NCBI GenBank assembly: GCA_050954885.1
Contig: JBPBPI010000068.1
Location: 1-16,726 of the forward strand
Source of the DNA: JBPBPI01 sp050954885
GTDB taxonomy: Bacteria; Pseudomonadota; Alphaproteobacteria; Caedimonadales; Caedimonadaceae
DNA length: 16,726 nt
Direction: 5' to 3'
A program made the translations under genes and the position numbers. The notes beneath the pieces are model-generated. The model had not been told where the DNA came from and ran no database searches. It worked only from the letters and a program-made list of their open reading frames with translations. Below are positions 1-7,825 of this stretch, one piece after another (position 1 is the first letter of the stretch; each line of letters opens with the position of its first letter).

Positions 1-14
1 ATCCTTTTTGAGAT

Positions 15-392
15 TTAATACCCAAAATGATACTCCAATGTTTTCAATACTTTAAACTTTTTTACACGCCTCTTAAACATAACTCGGGTTAAATTAATAT
101 CAAAGGCGTAGACATGACCTGTTGAGCCTACTGTTTTGGCTAAATACTCGGTCATAACACCACTGCCGCAACCAATATCCCAGACTGTGTGACCAGAAGA
201 TAATCCAGCCCGTTTTAAATGTTCATAAGAATCTTGTTCAAAAATTTTATGTTGTTCTTCTAATGCTTGTTCCGCTCCGCGACCTGTTTTTAAAATATAG
301 CTATTTTTAGGATCTTCATCACAGGCATTTAAAATATTTGTGTGAAAAATAAACATAAAAAAGATAACTTTGAATTTTTTATTGAAATACAT
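15..392 (-). pseudogene. Truncated/frameshifted exported class I SAM-dependent methyltransferase
   Basis: The open frame encodes 125 residues. Residues 1-23 look like an export signal (KKFK, then a hydrophobic run at 8-20, ending LNAC, which resembles a poor lipobox). Residues 70-80 form methyltransferase motif I (VWDIGCGSG, the SAM-binding glycine loop), and YAFDIN at 95-100 is the acidic post-I strand that binds the SAM ribose. The protein then stops at EYHFGY, exactly where family members have motif II (usually EYHxGDI). Re-reading one frame over after the GGG run (complement of 21-23) continues as IKSQK, so a small indel has probably broken the gene near the window edge. Class I methyltransferases usually exceed 200 residues, so a 125-residue product would lack most of the fold. 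The ATG is preceded by TAGGG at short spacing. The substrate is unknown. A deliberate short protein is possible but less likely. Confidence 0.6.
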
Positions 393-419
393 CCGACCCT
401 ATTTAATTTTTTTATTATG

Positions 420-496
420 TGGTGCGCCCGAAGGGATTTGAACCCCTGGCCTTTGCCTCCGGAGGGCAACGCTCTATCCAGCTGAGCTACGGGCGC
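420..496 (-). tRNA. tRNA-Arg (anticodon CCG)
   Basis: The reverse complement folds as a full cloverleaf. The acceptor stem GCGCCCG pairs with CGGGCGC, the D-stem is GCTC/GAGC, the anticodon stem TTGCC/GGCAA encloses the loop CTCCGGA with anticodon CCG, and the T-arm is AGGGG-TTCAAAT-CCCTT. The discriminator base is A and the 3' CCA is genome-encoded (422-420). It reads CGG arginine codons. Confidence 0.95.
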
Positions 497-512
497 CCTG
501 ATTTCTATTCTC

Positions 513-540
513 TTTATACCCTATATTTCAAAGCATGCAA
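513..540 (-). promoter_or_regulatory. Possible sigma70-type promoter of tRNA-Arg
   Basis: On the minus strand TTGCAT (540-535) is followed after 16 nt by TATAAA (518-513), placing a start a few bases upstream of the tRNA 5' end at 496. The -10 is good but the -35 matches the consensus at only three positions, so this is tentative. Confidence 0.35.
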
Positions 541-650
541 GATAACCGTATTTTTTATTTAAGGGATATTGGCTAAATTATAATGATACTATGACAAAAA
601 TTAATTGCGATTTTATCATAATTTGTTGAAAAGATTTATTAATTGAAAAG

Positions 651-725
651 TGGTGGGCGCTACAGGGATTGAACCTGCGACCCCTACCATGTCAAGGTAG
701 TGCTCTCCCGCTGAGCTAAGCGCCC
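651..725 (-). tRNA. tRNA-Val (anticodon GAC)
   Basis: The reverse complement forms a complete 75-nt cloverleaf. The acceptor GGGCGCT pairs with AGCGCCC, the D-stem is GCTC/GAGC, the anticodon stem CTACC/GGTAG encloses TTGACAT (anticodon GAC), and the T-arm is GCAGG-TTCAATC-CCTGT. The discriminator is A and the CCA end is encoded at 653-651. It reads GTC/GTT valine codons. It lies 154 bp from tRNA-Arg on the same strand, and each tRNA has its own promoter-like sequence. Confidence 0.96.
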
Positions 726-738
726 TTTTCATAGGCAA

Positions 739-767
739 GATATACACGCGTTAATATAAAATTTCAA
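739..767 (-). promoter_or_regulatory. Probable promoter of tRNA-Val
   Basis: The minus strand shows TTGAAA (767-762), a 17-nt spacer, and TATATC (744-739), so a transcript would begin just before the mature 5' end at 725. The -35 matches five of six consensus bases and the -10 four of six, with the ideal spacing. Confidence 0.5.
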
Positions 768-844
768 TGATGTTTTATAAACAAAATAGGGCTTTAGCCT
801 TAAATTAAAAACGTACCAGAGATACTAAATATAAATATCAAAAT

Positions 845-1402
845 TTAGGAAGAAATATTGGCTTTTTGTAGCCCCATTTTAATATAGTCGTAACCAGTTA
901 CAAGGGTTAGTAAAGCCGACATCCAAAGAGCAGTTAGACCAACGGGTTGCAAATCAAAAAAAGCAGATCCAGGCTGGGTGATAATTAAAATAGAAAGAGC
1001 CGTCATTTGAAGACCTGTTTTCCATTTGGCCAAGGTAGACACAGGCAAGGATAAATGAGCTTCAGCCAGATACTCACGAAGGCCCGAAACCAAAATTTCA
1101 CGACATAAAATAATAATGGCTGGAATTAAAGAAAGACCTTTGATTTGATCAAAACCCACCAAAAGAAGTAAAGTTGAGCAAATAAGTAATTTATCAGCGA
1201 TAGGATCTAAAAATCGTCCTAAATCCGTCGTTTGATGATAAATGCGTGCATAATATCCGTCTAAATAATCTGTCACACAAGCCAGAATGAACAGGGCCGC
1301 TGCAATATAATGTCCTGTTGAGCTTTGCAGATAAAAAAGAGAAATGACCACAGGAATAAGCGCAATTCGCAACAAGGTTAAAAGATTTGGCAGGCCTGGC
1401 AT
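845..1402 (-). CDS. pgsA: CDP-diacylglycerol--glycerol-3-phosphate 3-phosphatidyltransferase
   Basis: PgsA makes phosphatidylglycerol phosphate from CDP-diacylglycerol and glycerol-3-phosphate at the inner membrane, the committed step towards phosphatidylglycerol and cardiolipin. At 185 residues it has the family's normal size. The CDP-alcohol phosphotransferase signature is complete: D45-x2-D48-G49-x2-A52-R53-x8-G62-x3-D66-x3-D70, including the metal-binding aspartates. The N-terminus MPGLPNLLTLLRI is typical, and several hydrophobic helices flank the motif. It lies 64 bp downstream of uvrC on the same strand, a gene order common in proteobacteria, so the two are probably cotranscribed. The ATG has only a weak GAAAG-like ribosome site. 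No anomalies were seen. Confidence 0.95.
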   Translation of the reverse strand: MPGLPNLLTLLRIALIPVVISLFYLQSSTGHYIAAALFILACVTDYLDGYYARIYHQTTDLGRFLDPIADKLLICSTLLLLVGFDQIKGLSLIPAIIILCREILVSGLREYLAEAHLSLPVSTLAKWKTGLQMTALSILIITQPGSAFFDLQPVGLTALWMSALLTLVTGYDYIKMGLQKANISS

Positions 1403-1440
1403 TAAAAAACTTTCTTCATTATAATTTTACATCTATAACC

Positions 1441-1454
1441 GCAGCATATGCTGC
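1441..1454. repeat. Perfect 14-bp palindrome between uvrC and pgsA
   Basis: GCAGCATATGCTGC is self-complementary over its full length and sits in the 64-bp spacer between uvrC and pgsA. In RNA it could form a 5-bp GC-rich hairpin with an ATAT loop. No T-run follows on the minus strand, so it is not an intrinsic terminator. It could be an operator or an mRNA processing hairpin. Its function is unknown. Confidence 0.6.
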
Positions 1455-1466
1455 ACATCATTTTAA

Positions 1467-3344
1467 TCAACTGTTAAAATAAGTATATATTTTTTGCGCA
1501 ATACTTGCACTTATTCCTTCGGCTGTTTGCAAGTCCTGAATGCCAGCGCGGGCAATTTCGCGGGCAGATCCAAACCTTTTTAAAAGCGCACGCTTGCGGG
1601 AAGGGCCAATACCGGCAATGTCATCCAACATCGATTTGGCCAATTCTTTGGTTCTCTTCTGTCGGTGGAATCCGATGGCAAAGCGGTGAGCTTCATCGCG
1701 CAATTTTTGGACAAAATATAGAATATCTTTTCGTTGTTCGAGCATAAATGAGGGACGATCTTTTTGAAAGAAGACTTCACGCCCGGCATTACGGTCAGGG
1801 CCTTTGGCAATTGCCACCACAGGAATCGTGATGCCTAAAGGATCAAGAATGTCGTGAACCGCACTTAATTGACCTTGACCACCGTCGATCAGCAGCAAAT
1901 CTGGCATGCGGTTGCGCTCGACATCTTGAGCCAAGGAACCTGTGAACCGTCGTGTCATGACTTCACGCATCATGCCATAATCGTCTCCCGGTGTGATGCC
2001 GCCGGGGCCTGCTGTTTTGATGGTGAATTTTCGGTAAGATGTTTTGTCAAACCCTTGGGCGCTCGCGACCACCATGGCGCCTATGGCATTGGTGCCTTGA
2101 ATATGGCTGTTATCGTAAACTTCAATTCGCTGAGGTGGGACAGGCAATTGAAAAGCATCTGCCATCCCCTGCATCAGTTTGGTTTGTGATTTAGATTCAG
2201 CCAAAAAACGCCCCAATGCATCTTCGGCATTTTCCAAAGCATGATCGACAATTTTGCGTCTTGGTCCTTTTTGTGGCACCCAAAGACGGACTTTGCGACC
2301 TGCCAAGGTTGAAAAGGCTTCTTCTGCTATCTTGGCGTCTTGAGGCAAGATGTTGACCAAAATTTCTTCAGGCGGAACATTGTCTTGATAAAAAAGACTG
2401 AGAAAAGCCATTAAAGTTTCTTCTAAAGACATCTCTTCCAAATGTTCAGGGAAAAAACTATGGCTGCCGTAATTGCTGCCACCGCGGAAGAAGAAAATTT
2501 GAACACAAACTCGGCCTGCCAGGGAAGAAATGGCGACAATATCGGCATCTTTTAAAATATAACTATTGATATTTTGCTGAGCTTGAATTTGAGTCAACGA
2601 ACGAATCATGTTGCGATAGGTGGCGGCACGTTCGTAATTTTGGTTGGTGCTTTCCTCATACATTTTAACGCTCAACTCTTCTTGAACTTGATGAGATTTA
2701 CCTTCCAAAAAATCGATGGTTTGGCGGACAGAATCTTTGTAATCTTGATCTGCAATATAGCCCACACAGGGTGCTGAACAGCGTTTAATATAATATTGTA
2801 AACAAGGCTTTTGACGACTGGCGAAATAAGCATTGGAGCAAGAACGCAGGTGAAACACTTTATAGAGCGTGGTAAGGGTATGATAAACGGCACCTGTTGA
2901 AGCAAAAGGTCCATAATACTTGCCGGCCTGTTCCCGCGATCCGCGATGTCTGGCAAGTCGTGGCCAGGCATGATCGGTGATGGTAATATAGGAAAAAAAT
3001 TTGCTGTCTTTTAACAAGATATTGTAATGAGGCGACAATTTTTTAATCAAATTGGCTTCAAGCAGCAATGCCTCAACTTCGGTATGAGTTGTGACAAATT
3101 CCATCAAAGTAGTTTCAGCTACCATTCGCTTTAAACGATTGGGCAGACGATGGGTGAGAGTATAGCTTTGGACCCGCTTTTTTAAGTTTTTGGCTTTACC
3201 GACGTATAAAACTTCGTACTGTTTGTTGATCATGCGATAAACCCCCGGCCGAGGCGGCAAGGTTTTGACATAATCAGCAATCACCTTTGCCCCTTTTTCC
3301 AGGGTTGTTTTGGGTGAGTCGTGCGATATTTCAGGATCAATCAT
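1467..3344 (-). CDS. uvrC: Excinuclease ABC subunit C
   Basis: UvrC cuts the damaged strand on both sides of a lesion in nucleotide excision repair, after UvrA/UvrB recognition. At 625 residues it is full length. The GIY-YIG nuclease lies at about 29-110 (PGVY at 33-36, LYVGKAKNL at 46-54) and makes the 3' cut. Four cysteines, C169, C181, C189 and C193, keep the 12/8/4 spacing of the UvrC iron-sulfur cluster. A UVR motif that binds UvrB lies at about 222-256. The RNase H-like 5' nuclease has D411 (DNSHIQG), D454/455, D487 (LLLIDGGQGQ) and H553 (DEAHRFA). Two helix-hairpin-helix units end the protein (about 573-622). It starts at ATG with a weak ribosome site and precedes pgsA on the same strand. 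The gene looks intact and functional. Confidence 0.97.
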   Translation of the reverse strand: MIDPEISHDSPKTTLEKGAKVIADYVKTLPPRPGVYRMINKQYEVLYVGKAKNLKKRVQSYTLTHRLPNRLKRMVAETTLMEFVTTHTEVEALLLEANLIKKLSPHYNILLKDSKFFSYITITDHAWPRLARHRGSREQAGKYYGPFASTGAVYHTLTTLYKVFHLRSCSNAYFASRQKPCLQYYIKRCSAPCVGYIADQDYKDSVRQTIDFLEGKSHQVQEELSVKMYEESTNQNYERAATYRNMIRSLTQIQAQQNINSYILKDADIVAISSLAGRVCVQIFFFRGGSNYGSHSFFPEHLEEMSLEETLMAFLSLFYQDNVPPEEILVNILPQDAKIAEEAFSTLAGRKVRLWVPQKGPRRKIVDHALENAEDALGRFLAESKSQTKLMQGMADAFQLPVPPQRIEVYDNSHIQGTNAIGAMVVASAQGFDKTSYRKFTIKTAGPGGITPGDDYGMMREVMTRRFTGSLAQDVERNRMPDLLLIDGGQGQLSAVHDILDPLGITIPVVAIAKGPDRNAGREVFFQKDRPSFMLEQRKDILYFVQKLRDEAHRFAIGFHRQKRTKELAKSMLDDIAGIGPSRKRALLKRFGSAREIARAGIQDLQTAEGISASIAQKIYTYFNS

Positions 3345-3414
3345 AAAACGTATTTTGTTTGAATCCAGGCATTTGTCAATTGGCTGATGAAAATATAATT
3401 TATTGATAGAGCAA

Positions 3415-3443
3415 TTGCTTAAAATTTTATGAAATTATATTAT
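3415..3443 (+). promoter_or_regulatory. Possible promoter of the 303-aa exported protein gene
   Basis: TTGCTT (3415-3420), a 17-nt spacer and TATTAT (3438-3443) precede the ATG at 3477. The -10 is close to consensus and the -35 is weak. The region is very AT-rich, so such matches arise easily by chance. Confidence 0.25.
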
Positions 3444-3476
3444 ATAAATGACTAAAAATAATAACAGGGATAACAT

Positions 3477-4388
3477 ATGAAAAAAATTCTTACTTGCCTC
3501 ATTTTTGCTTTTGCTTTTTTACTTCATGCGTCAGATTCACAAGAAGATTTTGATGCTCCAGAATTTATTCAGTCTTTTCTTCATCAATCGAATGAATGGG
3601 AGTACACTCCTCAATGGTGGACAAAGGAAAGCATAAATTTAACATCGGCAGACTTTGAATGGGTGATGAAAAAATATACCAAAGCTTTTGAAAAAAGAAT
3701 GAACATTTATATAGAGCAAAACCCTGATATATTTCAAAAAATAAAATCAACCAAAAAATTATTTCACAAAAATCATTCTACTCATAAAAATGATCTTAAG
3801 GTTCTTTGTTTTCCCATTTATTGTCGCCTTAAGGCGGTTCCTCAGACAATAAATCTTTCTGTCGTTCCTGACGAAACCATTACTTGGTGTCACAATCCGA
3901 CATCAGAAAATATGAAATATAATTATTTTCAATTAATTACGCCTAAGAGTAAAGAAATCCTAAGCAGAGAAGCTTGCCCCTATAAGTCGGATCGAGCTTG
4001 CTATCACTTTGATCGATATAAAGAACGTGGCGTCTGTGACGTTTGGATGAAATTTCCAAATACTTTTGAATTTATTTTTGAAATGGAAACACATAAAGTT
4101 TTTGTGAATAAATCAAAAAGCTATCATATGGGAAGCAATGAATTTTTTAAGATAAAACCTGCAAAATGGCTTCGCTGGAGTAAAAAAGGTTATCCTCAAT
4201 TGTTGTTGGGAACATATAATTTTGACACGGAAAGATGGAAAAATAGAAATTCAACAATTAAATCTTATCCGTATTTTGAGAAAGACTATCAAGAAGCTTG
4301 TAAGATTTATCCTTTTAAAAATGAAGATGAGTATATGAAATTGAAATCAATATTTTTACCTGAAAAAAATATAGAAAATGAAGATTGA
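3477..4388 (+). CDS. Exported hypothetical protein, 303 aa
   Basis: I do not recognise this family. The first 19 residues (MKKILTCLIFAFAFLLHAS) form a clear Sec signal peptide: a KK n-region, a hydrophobic core, and cleavage near HA|S. The start is well supported, with AGGGA at 3466-3470, 6 nt from the ATG. The mature part (about 284 aa) is soluble, rich in Lys, Phe, Tyr and Trp, and contains several cysteines (a KVLCFPIYCR pair, WCHNP, ACPYKSDRACYHF, GVCDVW) that could form disulfides after export. No catalytic motif is evident. It is divergent from uvrC and convergent with the 323-aa exported protein. Its codons look more AT-biased than those of uvrC or phbB, which fits a fast-evolving or acquired gene. 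A secreted or periplasmic, possibly host-facing, role is inference. Confidence 0.75.
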   Translation: MKKILTCLIFAFAFLLHASDSQEDFDAPEFIQSFLHQSNEWEYTPQWWTKESINLTSADFEWVMKKYTKAFEKRMNIYIEQNPDIFQKIKSTKKLFHKNHSTHKNDLKVLCFPIYCRLKAVPQTINLSVVPDETITWCHNPTSENMKYNYFQLITPKSKEILSREACPYKSDRACYHFDRYKERGVCDVWMKFPNTFEFIFEMETHKVFVNKSKSYHMGSNEFFKIKPAKWLRWSKKGYPQLLLGTYNFDTERWKNRNSTIKSYPYFEKDYQEACKIYPFKNEDEYMKLKSIFLPEKNIENED

Positions 4389-4504
4389 AATCTTTGAATT
4401 CAATGGCTGACACAAAATATTTTTAAAAAGCAGATGATATCATTTTATGTATATAAAAATGAAGCTAGATTTAAAAAATAAAACATTACTAAGTGTAATT
4501 TTCT

Positions 4505-5476
4505 TCATTTAACGGCTAATTTAAATTTTTGACCTCGTAATTTTCGAATATAATTTAACAAGTTGAACATGCTTTCTGGTGACAATGAAATATTTTGTAA
4601 TTCAAGTGGTAAATCTTCAAAAAATAAATGTCCATTGTTTAGAAAAGTTTTAATAAGCGTGTCTTTCTCAGGTATATCTGCTTCAAGTGCCTTGATAATA
4701 GAAATTTCATAACGCTCTCTAATAGGTCCTTTATTTGACATTTCTAAGATAGACATTCGTGCAAGTATTTTTTGGGCATCATTATAAAAAGGGGATTGAG
4801 CAGGAATACGTGCGCATAGTAATTTGATAAAAATCATGTGATGATGGGTCCGAAATTTTTGAAGTTCCTCAATCATGCTTAAAATGATGGTGTCATGTCT
4901 TTTTTGATTTTTTATTTGATCTAAATCCTGCAATATACTTTTTTGAACTTCTTTTGAAAAAGCATCGTTTTTTAATTGTTTAGTCGATTGTTGGATAAAG
5001 CTAGCATCCATTCTGAAATCAGTGATCGGAAGTTTGGGAATAATAATATCAAGAACAGAATCTGGAATGAGGTCTGCATCATAAAATATTTTTAAGAATT
5101 TAGGAAAATGGTCTACTTTACTACATTCGTAATAAAAACCTGGAAGATATTCACAACATATTTGTTCTAAATTTTTACAATTAAAATCGTAAAAATCTTT
5201 TTCTTTAAGTTTTTTATTTGATGTATTTAAATAAATATACAAAAAAAATGATTTTTTAGGTTTATCGCAATATTCTCCAACGGTAATTTCTTTAATAATA
5301 GACTTGGAATTTAAAGGCGGGTGTATCTTTGTACGTTCTTTAAGCTCTCTTCCATGATATAAGAGTAAGTCAAAAGGTGCAATATGCCATCGCTTCTCAT
5401 CAACGTCACTGGCAATTGAAGAGGGGACAAACCACCATAAAGTCAAAACTAAAAGAATATTTTTTAAACCAAACAT
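4505..5476 (-). CDS. Exported hypothetical protein, 323 aa
   Basis: I do not recognise this family. The N-terminus (residues 1-23, with hydrophobic core NILLVLTLWWFV and a cleavage-like SIAS|D) is a Sec signal peptide. The mature protein is soluble. It has a Cys-containing segment at about 75-135 (EYC, FNCKN, QICCEY, YECSK) and a C-terminal half, from about 160 on, that is strongly alpha-helical and amphipathic (SILQDLDQIKNQ, IILSMIEELQKF), suggesting a helical-bundle or repeat fold. No enzyme motif is seen. The ribosome site is poor (AAAAGAAA). It lies 95 bp downstream of phbB on the same strand, with a possible terminator between them, so co-expression is uncertain. Its 3' end faces that of the 303-aa exported protein across 116 bp. 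There is no obvious sequence similarity between the two. Confidence 0.72.
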   Translation of the reverse strand: MFGLKNILLVLTLWWFVPSSIASDVDEKRWHIAPFDLLLYHGRELKERTKIHPPLNSKSIIKEITVGEYCDKPKKSFFLYIYLNTSNKKLKEKDFYDFNCKNLEQICCEYLPGFYYECSKVDHFPKFLKIFYDADLIPDSVLDIIIPKLPITDFRMDASFIQQSTKQLKNDAFSKEVQKSILQDLDQIKNQKRHDTIILSMIEELQKFRTHHHMIFIKLLCARIPAQSPFYNDAQKILARMSILEMSNKGPIRERYEISIIKALEADIPEKDTLIKTFLNNGHLFFEDLPLELQNISLSPESMFNLLNYIRKLRGQKFKLAVK

Positions 5477-5528
5477 TGTGTTTTTCTTTTATACAAAAAT
5501 TATTTAAATATTTGATATATTTTTAATT

Positions 5529-5573
5529 AAAAAAGCTTCAAATAATATTTAGAACTCTTCTTTAAGCTTCTTT
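5529..5573 (-). terminator. Possible intrinsic terminator after phbB
   Basis: On the minus strand AAAGAAGCTT (5573-5564) can pair with AAGCTTTTTT (5538-5529) to give a 10-bp stem with one G-U pair, a loop of about 25 nt, and T residues at its 3' side. The long loop and low GC content make it a weak candidate. The left arm overlaps the phbB stop codon, within a tandem near-repeat of CTTCTTTAA on the plus strand. Confidence 0.3.
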
Positions 5574-6297
5574 AACTCATATAATAACCACCGTTTAAGC
5601 TTAGGGTCGATCCGGTGACAAAGGCCGCATCTTCGGACGCCAGAAACAACACACCGCGGGCAATTTCATCAGCTTCCCCCAGGCGGCCCACAGGGATTTG
5701 TTGAACAATTTTATTTAAAATTTCAGGCGATACCCCTTGAACCATTTCGGTGTTGATGTATCCGGGGCAAATTGCATTAACCGTGATGCCTTTGCTGCCG
5801 CATTCAAGGGCGAGGGCTTTGGTAAAGCCGATGATGCCTGCTTTGGCCGCGCAATAATTGGTTTGACCTGCTTGTCCCCGTTGCGCATTAATGGATGAAA
5901 TATTGATGATACGACCAAATCCCCGCGTGCGCATACCATCGATCACCAAACGTGACATATTAAAGCAAGACATTAAATTTGTCTCAAGCACCACGCGCCA
6001 ATCTTGAGGAGACGATTTATGAAACATAATATCTCGTGTGATACCAGCATTGTTGATCAAAACATCAATAGGACCTAGATGCTCTTGCACGCTTTGCACA
6101 CCTTGTTGACAGGACTCAAAATCACCGACATTCCAGCGGAAAATATCAATGCCGTGGGAGCGTTTATATTGTTCAGCACTTTCTTCATTTTCTTGATAGG
6201 TAACTGCTGTGTGATAGCCGGCTTTAGACAGCGCGAGTGCAATTGCACCCCCAATGCCGCGGGTGCCGCCCGTGACGAGAGCTGTTCTTCCTTTCAT
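5572..6297 (-). CDS. phbB: Acetoacetyl-CoA reductase (SDR family)
   Basis: It reduces acetoacetyl-CoA to (R)-3-hydroxybutyryl-CoA with NADPH, the second step of polyhydroxybutyrate synthesis. At 241 residues it has the classical short-chain dehydrogenase layout: the Rossmann glycine motif TGGTRGIG at 9-16, NNAGITRD at 82-89, N107, and the catalytic S135, Y148 and K152. PhaB-type features separate it from FabG: the NAGITRDIMFHK segment, SSINAQRGQAGQTNY, and the overall match to rhizobial-type PhbB. The start is strong, with AGGAG (5'-CTCCT at 6305-6309 on the plus strand) 7 nt from the ATG. The partners phaA and phaC are not in the window, so the PHB role is inferred from sequence. FabG (3-oxoacyl-ACP reductase) is the main alternative. 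Its higher GC content contrasts with the neighbouring orphan genes. Confidence 0.85.
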   Translation of the reverse strand: MKGRTALVTGGTRGIGGAIALALSKAGYHTAVTYQENEESAEQYKRSHGIDIFRWNVGDFESCQQGVQSVQEHLGPIDVLINNAGITRDIMFHKSSPQDWRVVLETNLMSCFNMSRLVIDGMRTRGFGRIINISSINAQRGQAGQTNYCAAKAGIIGFTKALALECGSKGITVNAICPGYINTEMVQGVSPEILNKIVQQIPVGRLGEADEIARGVLFLASEDAAFVTGSTLSLNGGYYMS

Positions 6298-6463
6298 GAA
6301 ATATCTCCTGTTTTCATTTATTTATAAATTATTTAAGTCTTAGATGTTAACTAGCATACTCAGGGGCGAATTTTCTATACATTTTTTAAAAAAAAAGCTA
6401 TCGATACAACAGCACTACTATAAAAATGATTTAACATTTAATTTTAATCTTAAGCAGAAATCG

Positions 6464-7374
6464 ATGAAATTTACCCACATTTTACTCATGTTTTGTGTCG
6501 CGGCCTTATGGGGGTAAACTTTATGGCGATCAAACTGTGCTTGGAAACTTTTCCACCTTTTTTTCAATTGGCTTTACGCTTTTTTTTGGTCAGTGTCCCG
6601 CTTATTTTCTTTGTTAAAATACCAAAGGGCGATTGGCAGGTTATTTTTAAATTTTCTTTTTTCTTGTGGACCTTACAGTTAAGTTTTATCAATTTGGGAT
6701 TGAAGTACGGCGTACCAGCCGGCATGTTCTCCTTGCTTATTCAAACCAAAACAGCGGTTGTTTTGGTATTATCAATGATATTTTTTCAGTATTACCCCAG
6801 ACGCCAAGAATTAATTGGTGTGATCATTGCCTTCATCGGTATTGGGTTAATTGTTGGCAATTTGCTCGATCAAGGATGCAGCTTGCCCTATCTTTTTATC
6901 ATCCCCGCGATTCTTTCCGTCAGTTGTGCCAACTTGGTCTTTAAAGGCGCATCTTGCACTGCAAGTCCTTTGGCCATCACGGTTTGGTGTGCTTTTATTA
7001 CCTTCTTTCCCATGATCATTTTAAGCTTATGTTTTGAAGGTGTTGATGCCATGATAGATAGCTTTGAACATTCCACAGTCGCAACATGGATCGGAATGTT
7101 TTATAACACGGTGCTTGCAACTTTGGTCGGTACATCACTTTACGTCTTTTTGCTCAATAAATATGGCCCTGAGCAAATTGTGCCTTTTAATCTTATGGTG
7201 CCTTTGTTTGGGCTCACCGCTTCCTGGATTGTCTATAACGAACAACTTACATTTACGCAATGGATTGCAGCCTTTTTGATTTTGGGGGGACTTTTGATCA
7301 ATCAAATAAGAAATCCCAGATTTTTAATTGAGTGGATCACGATATTTAAGCGAAAAATAAGTCATCACACATGA
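6464..7374 (+). CDS. eamA: EamA/DMT-family exporter with apparent N-terminal frameshift
   Basis: This is a ten-helix inner-membrane exporter resembling E. coli EamA (O-acetylserine/cysteine export): two EamA repeats of about 140 residues each, with GVPAGMFSLL, an ELIGVIIAFIGIGLIV helix, and VPLFGLTASWIVYNEQLT in the second repeat. The natural start is probably ATG 6464, giving MKFTHILLMFCVAALWG, but that frame meets TAA at 6515. The body (GVNFMAIK...) is in the +1 frame. Six Gs at 6510-6515 would join them as ALWG-VNF, but only five are present (6510-6514). Without the upstream part, the frame opens only from TTG 6493 or ATG 6523 and lacks most of helix 1. The gene is therefore phase-switched, decaying or mis-sequenced. 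Its TGA overlaps the rlmH ATG (ATGA), implying cotranscription and coupled translation. The substrate assignment is tentative. Confidence 0.8.
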
Positions 7375-7820
7375 ATTTGTCCCTTATTGCGATCGGCAAA
7401 ATAAAATCAGGACCCGCTAAAGATTTTTTTGGGTTGTATCAACGTCGATTGATCAAAGATATTTCCGTTAAAGAAATTGAGGTTAAATCAAAGGGATCTA
7501 GTGACGAGATCAAGCGTTTGGAACAAGACTTAATTTTGCAAGCCATTCCACCTCGCGCCTTTGTTATTTTATTGGATGAAAAAGGCGAAAACATCACCAG
7601 TGAATCTTTTGCGGATAAACTACAAAATCTTATGTCTGATAAAATTGTTTTCATCATCGGTGGTGCCCATGGTGTGACGCCCCTTGTCAAAGCACGTGCT
7701 AATCTTTTGTTATCTTTTGGAAAATGGACATGGCCACATATGATGGTGCGTGTGTTACTGGTTGAACAAATTTATCGTGCCCAACAAATTCACCTTAATC
7801 ATCCTTATCACAAAGAATAG
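7371..7820 (+). CDS. rlmH: 23S rRNA (pseudouridine(1915)-N(3))-methyltransferase
   Basis: RlmH methylates N3 of pseudouridine 1915 in helix 69 of 23S rRNA on assembled 70S ribosomes. At 149 residues it is slightly shorter than E. coli RlmH (155). The SPOUT trefoil-knot SAM site is clear: FVILLDEKGE at 64-73, FIIGGAHG at 94-101, and the C-terminal block LSFGKWTWPHMMVRVLLVEQ followed by IYRAQQ and NHPYHKE. The usual start MxLxLIAIGKIK is present. It overlaps the end of the EamA-type gene by 4 nt and has no strong ribosome site of its own, so it is probably translated by coupling. It is not next to rsfS/nadD, as it is in many proteobacteria. Its end lies 5 bp from the end of the convergent antiporter gene, leaving no space for a terminator. 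Confidence 0.95.
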   Translation: MNLSLIAIGKIKSGPAKDFFGLYQRRLIKDISVKEIEVKSKGSSDEIKRLEQDLILQAIPPRAFVILLDEKGENITSESFADKLQNLMSDKIVFIIGGAHGVTPLVKARANLLLSFGKWTWPHMMVRVLLVEQIYRAQQIHLNHPYHKE

Positions 7821-7825
7821 TCTTT

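Noticed and set aside
1505..1747. Open frames on the strand opposite uvrC and others opposite phbB, the antiporter and emrB.
   Set aside because: They lack ribosome sites and protein-like composition and lie wholly inside well-supported genes, so they are shadows.
4485..4504. ATTAC-loop-GTAAT hairpin with Ts between the two convergent exported-protein genes.
   Set aside because: The stem is only five AT-rich pairs and is unlikely to terminate transcription.
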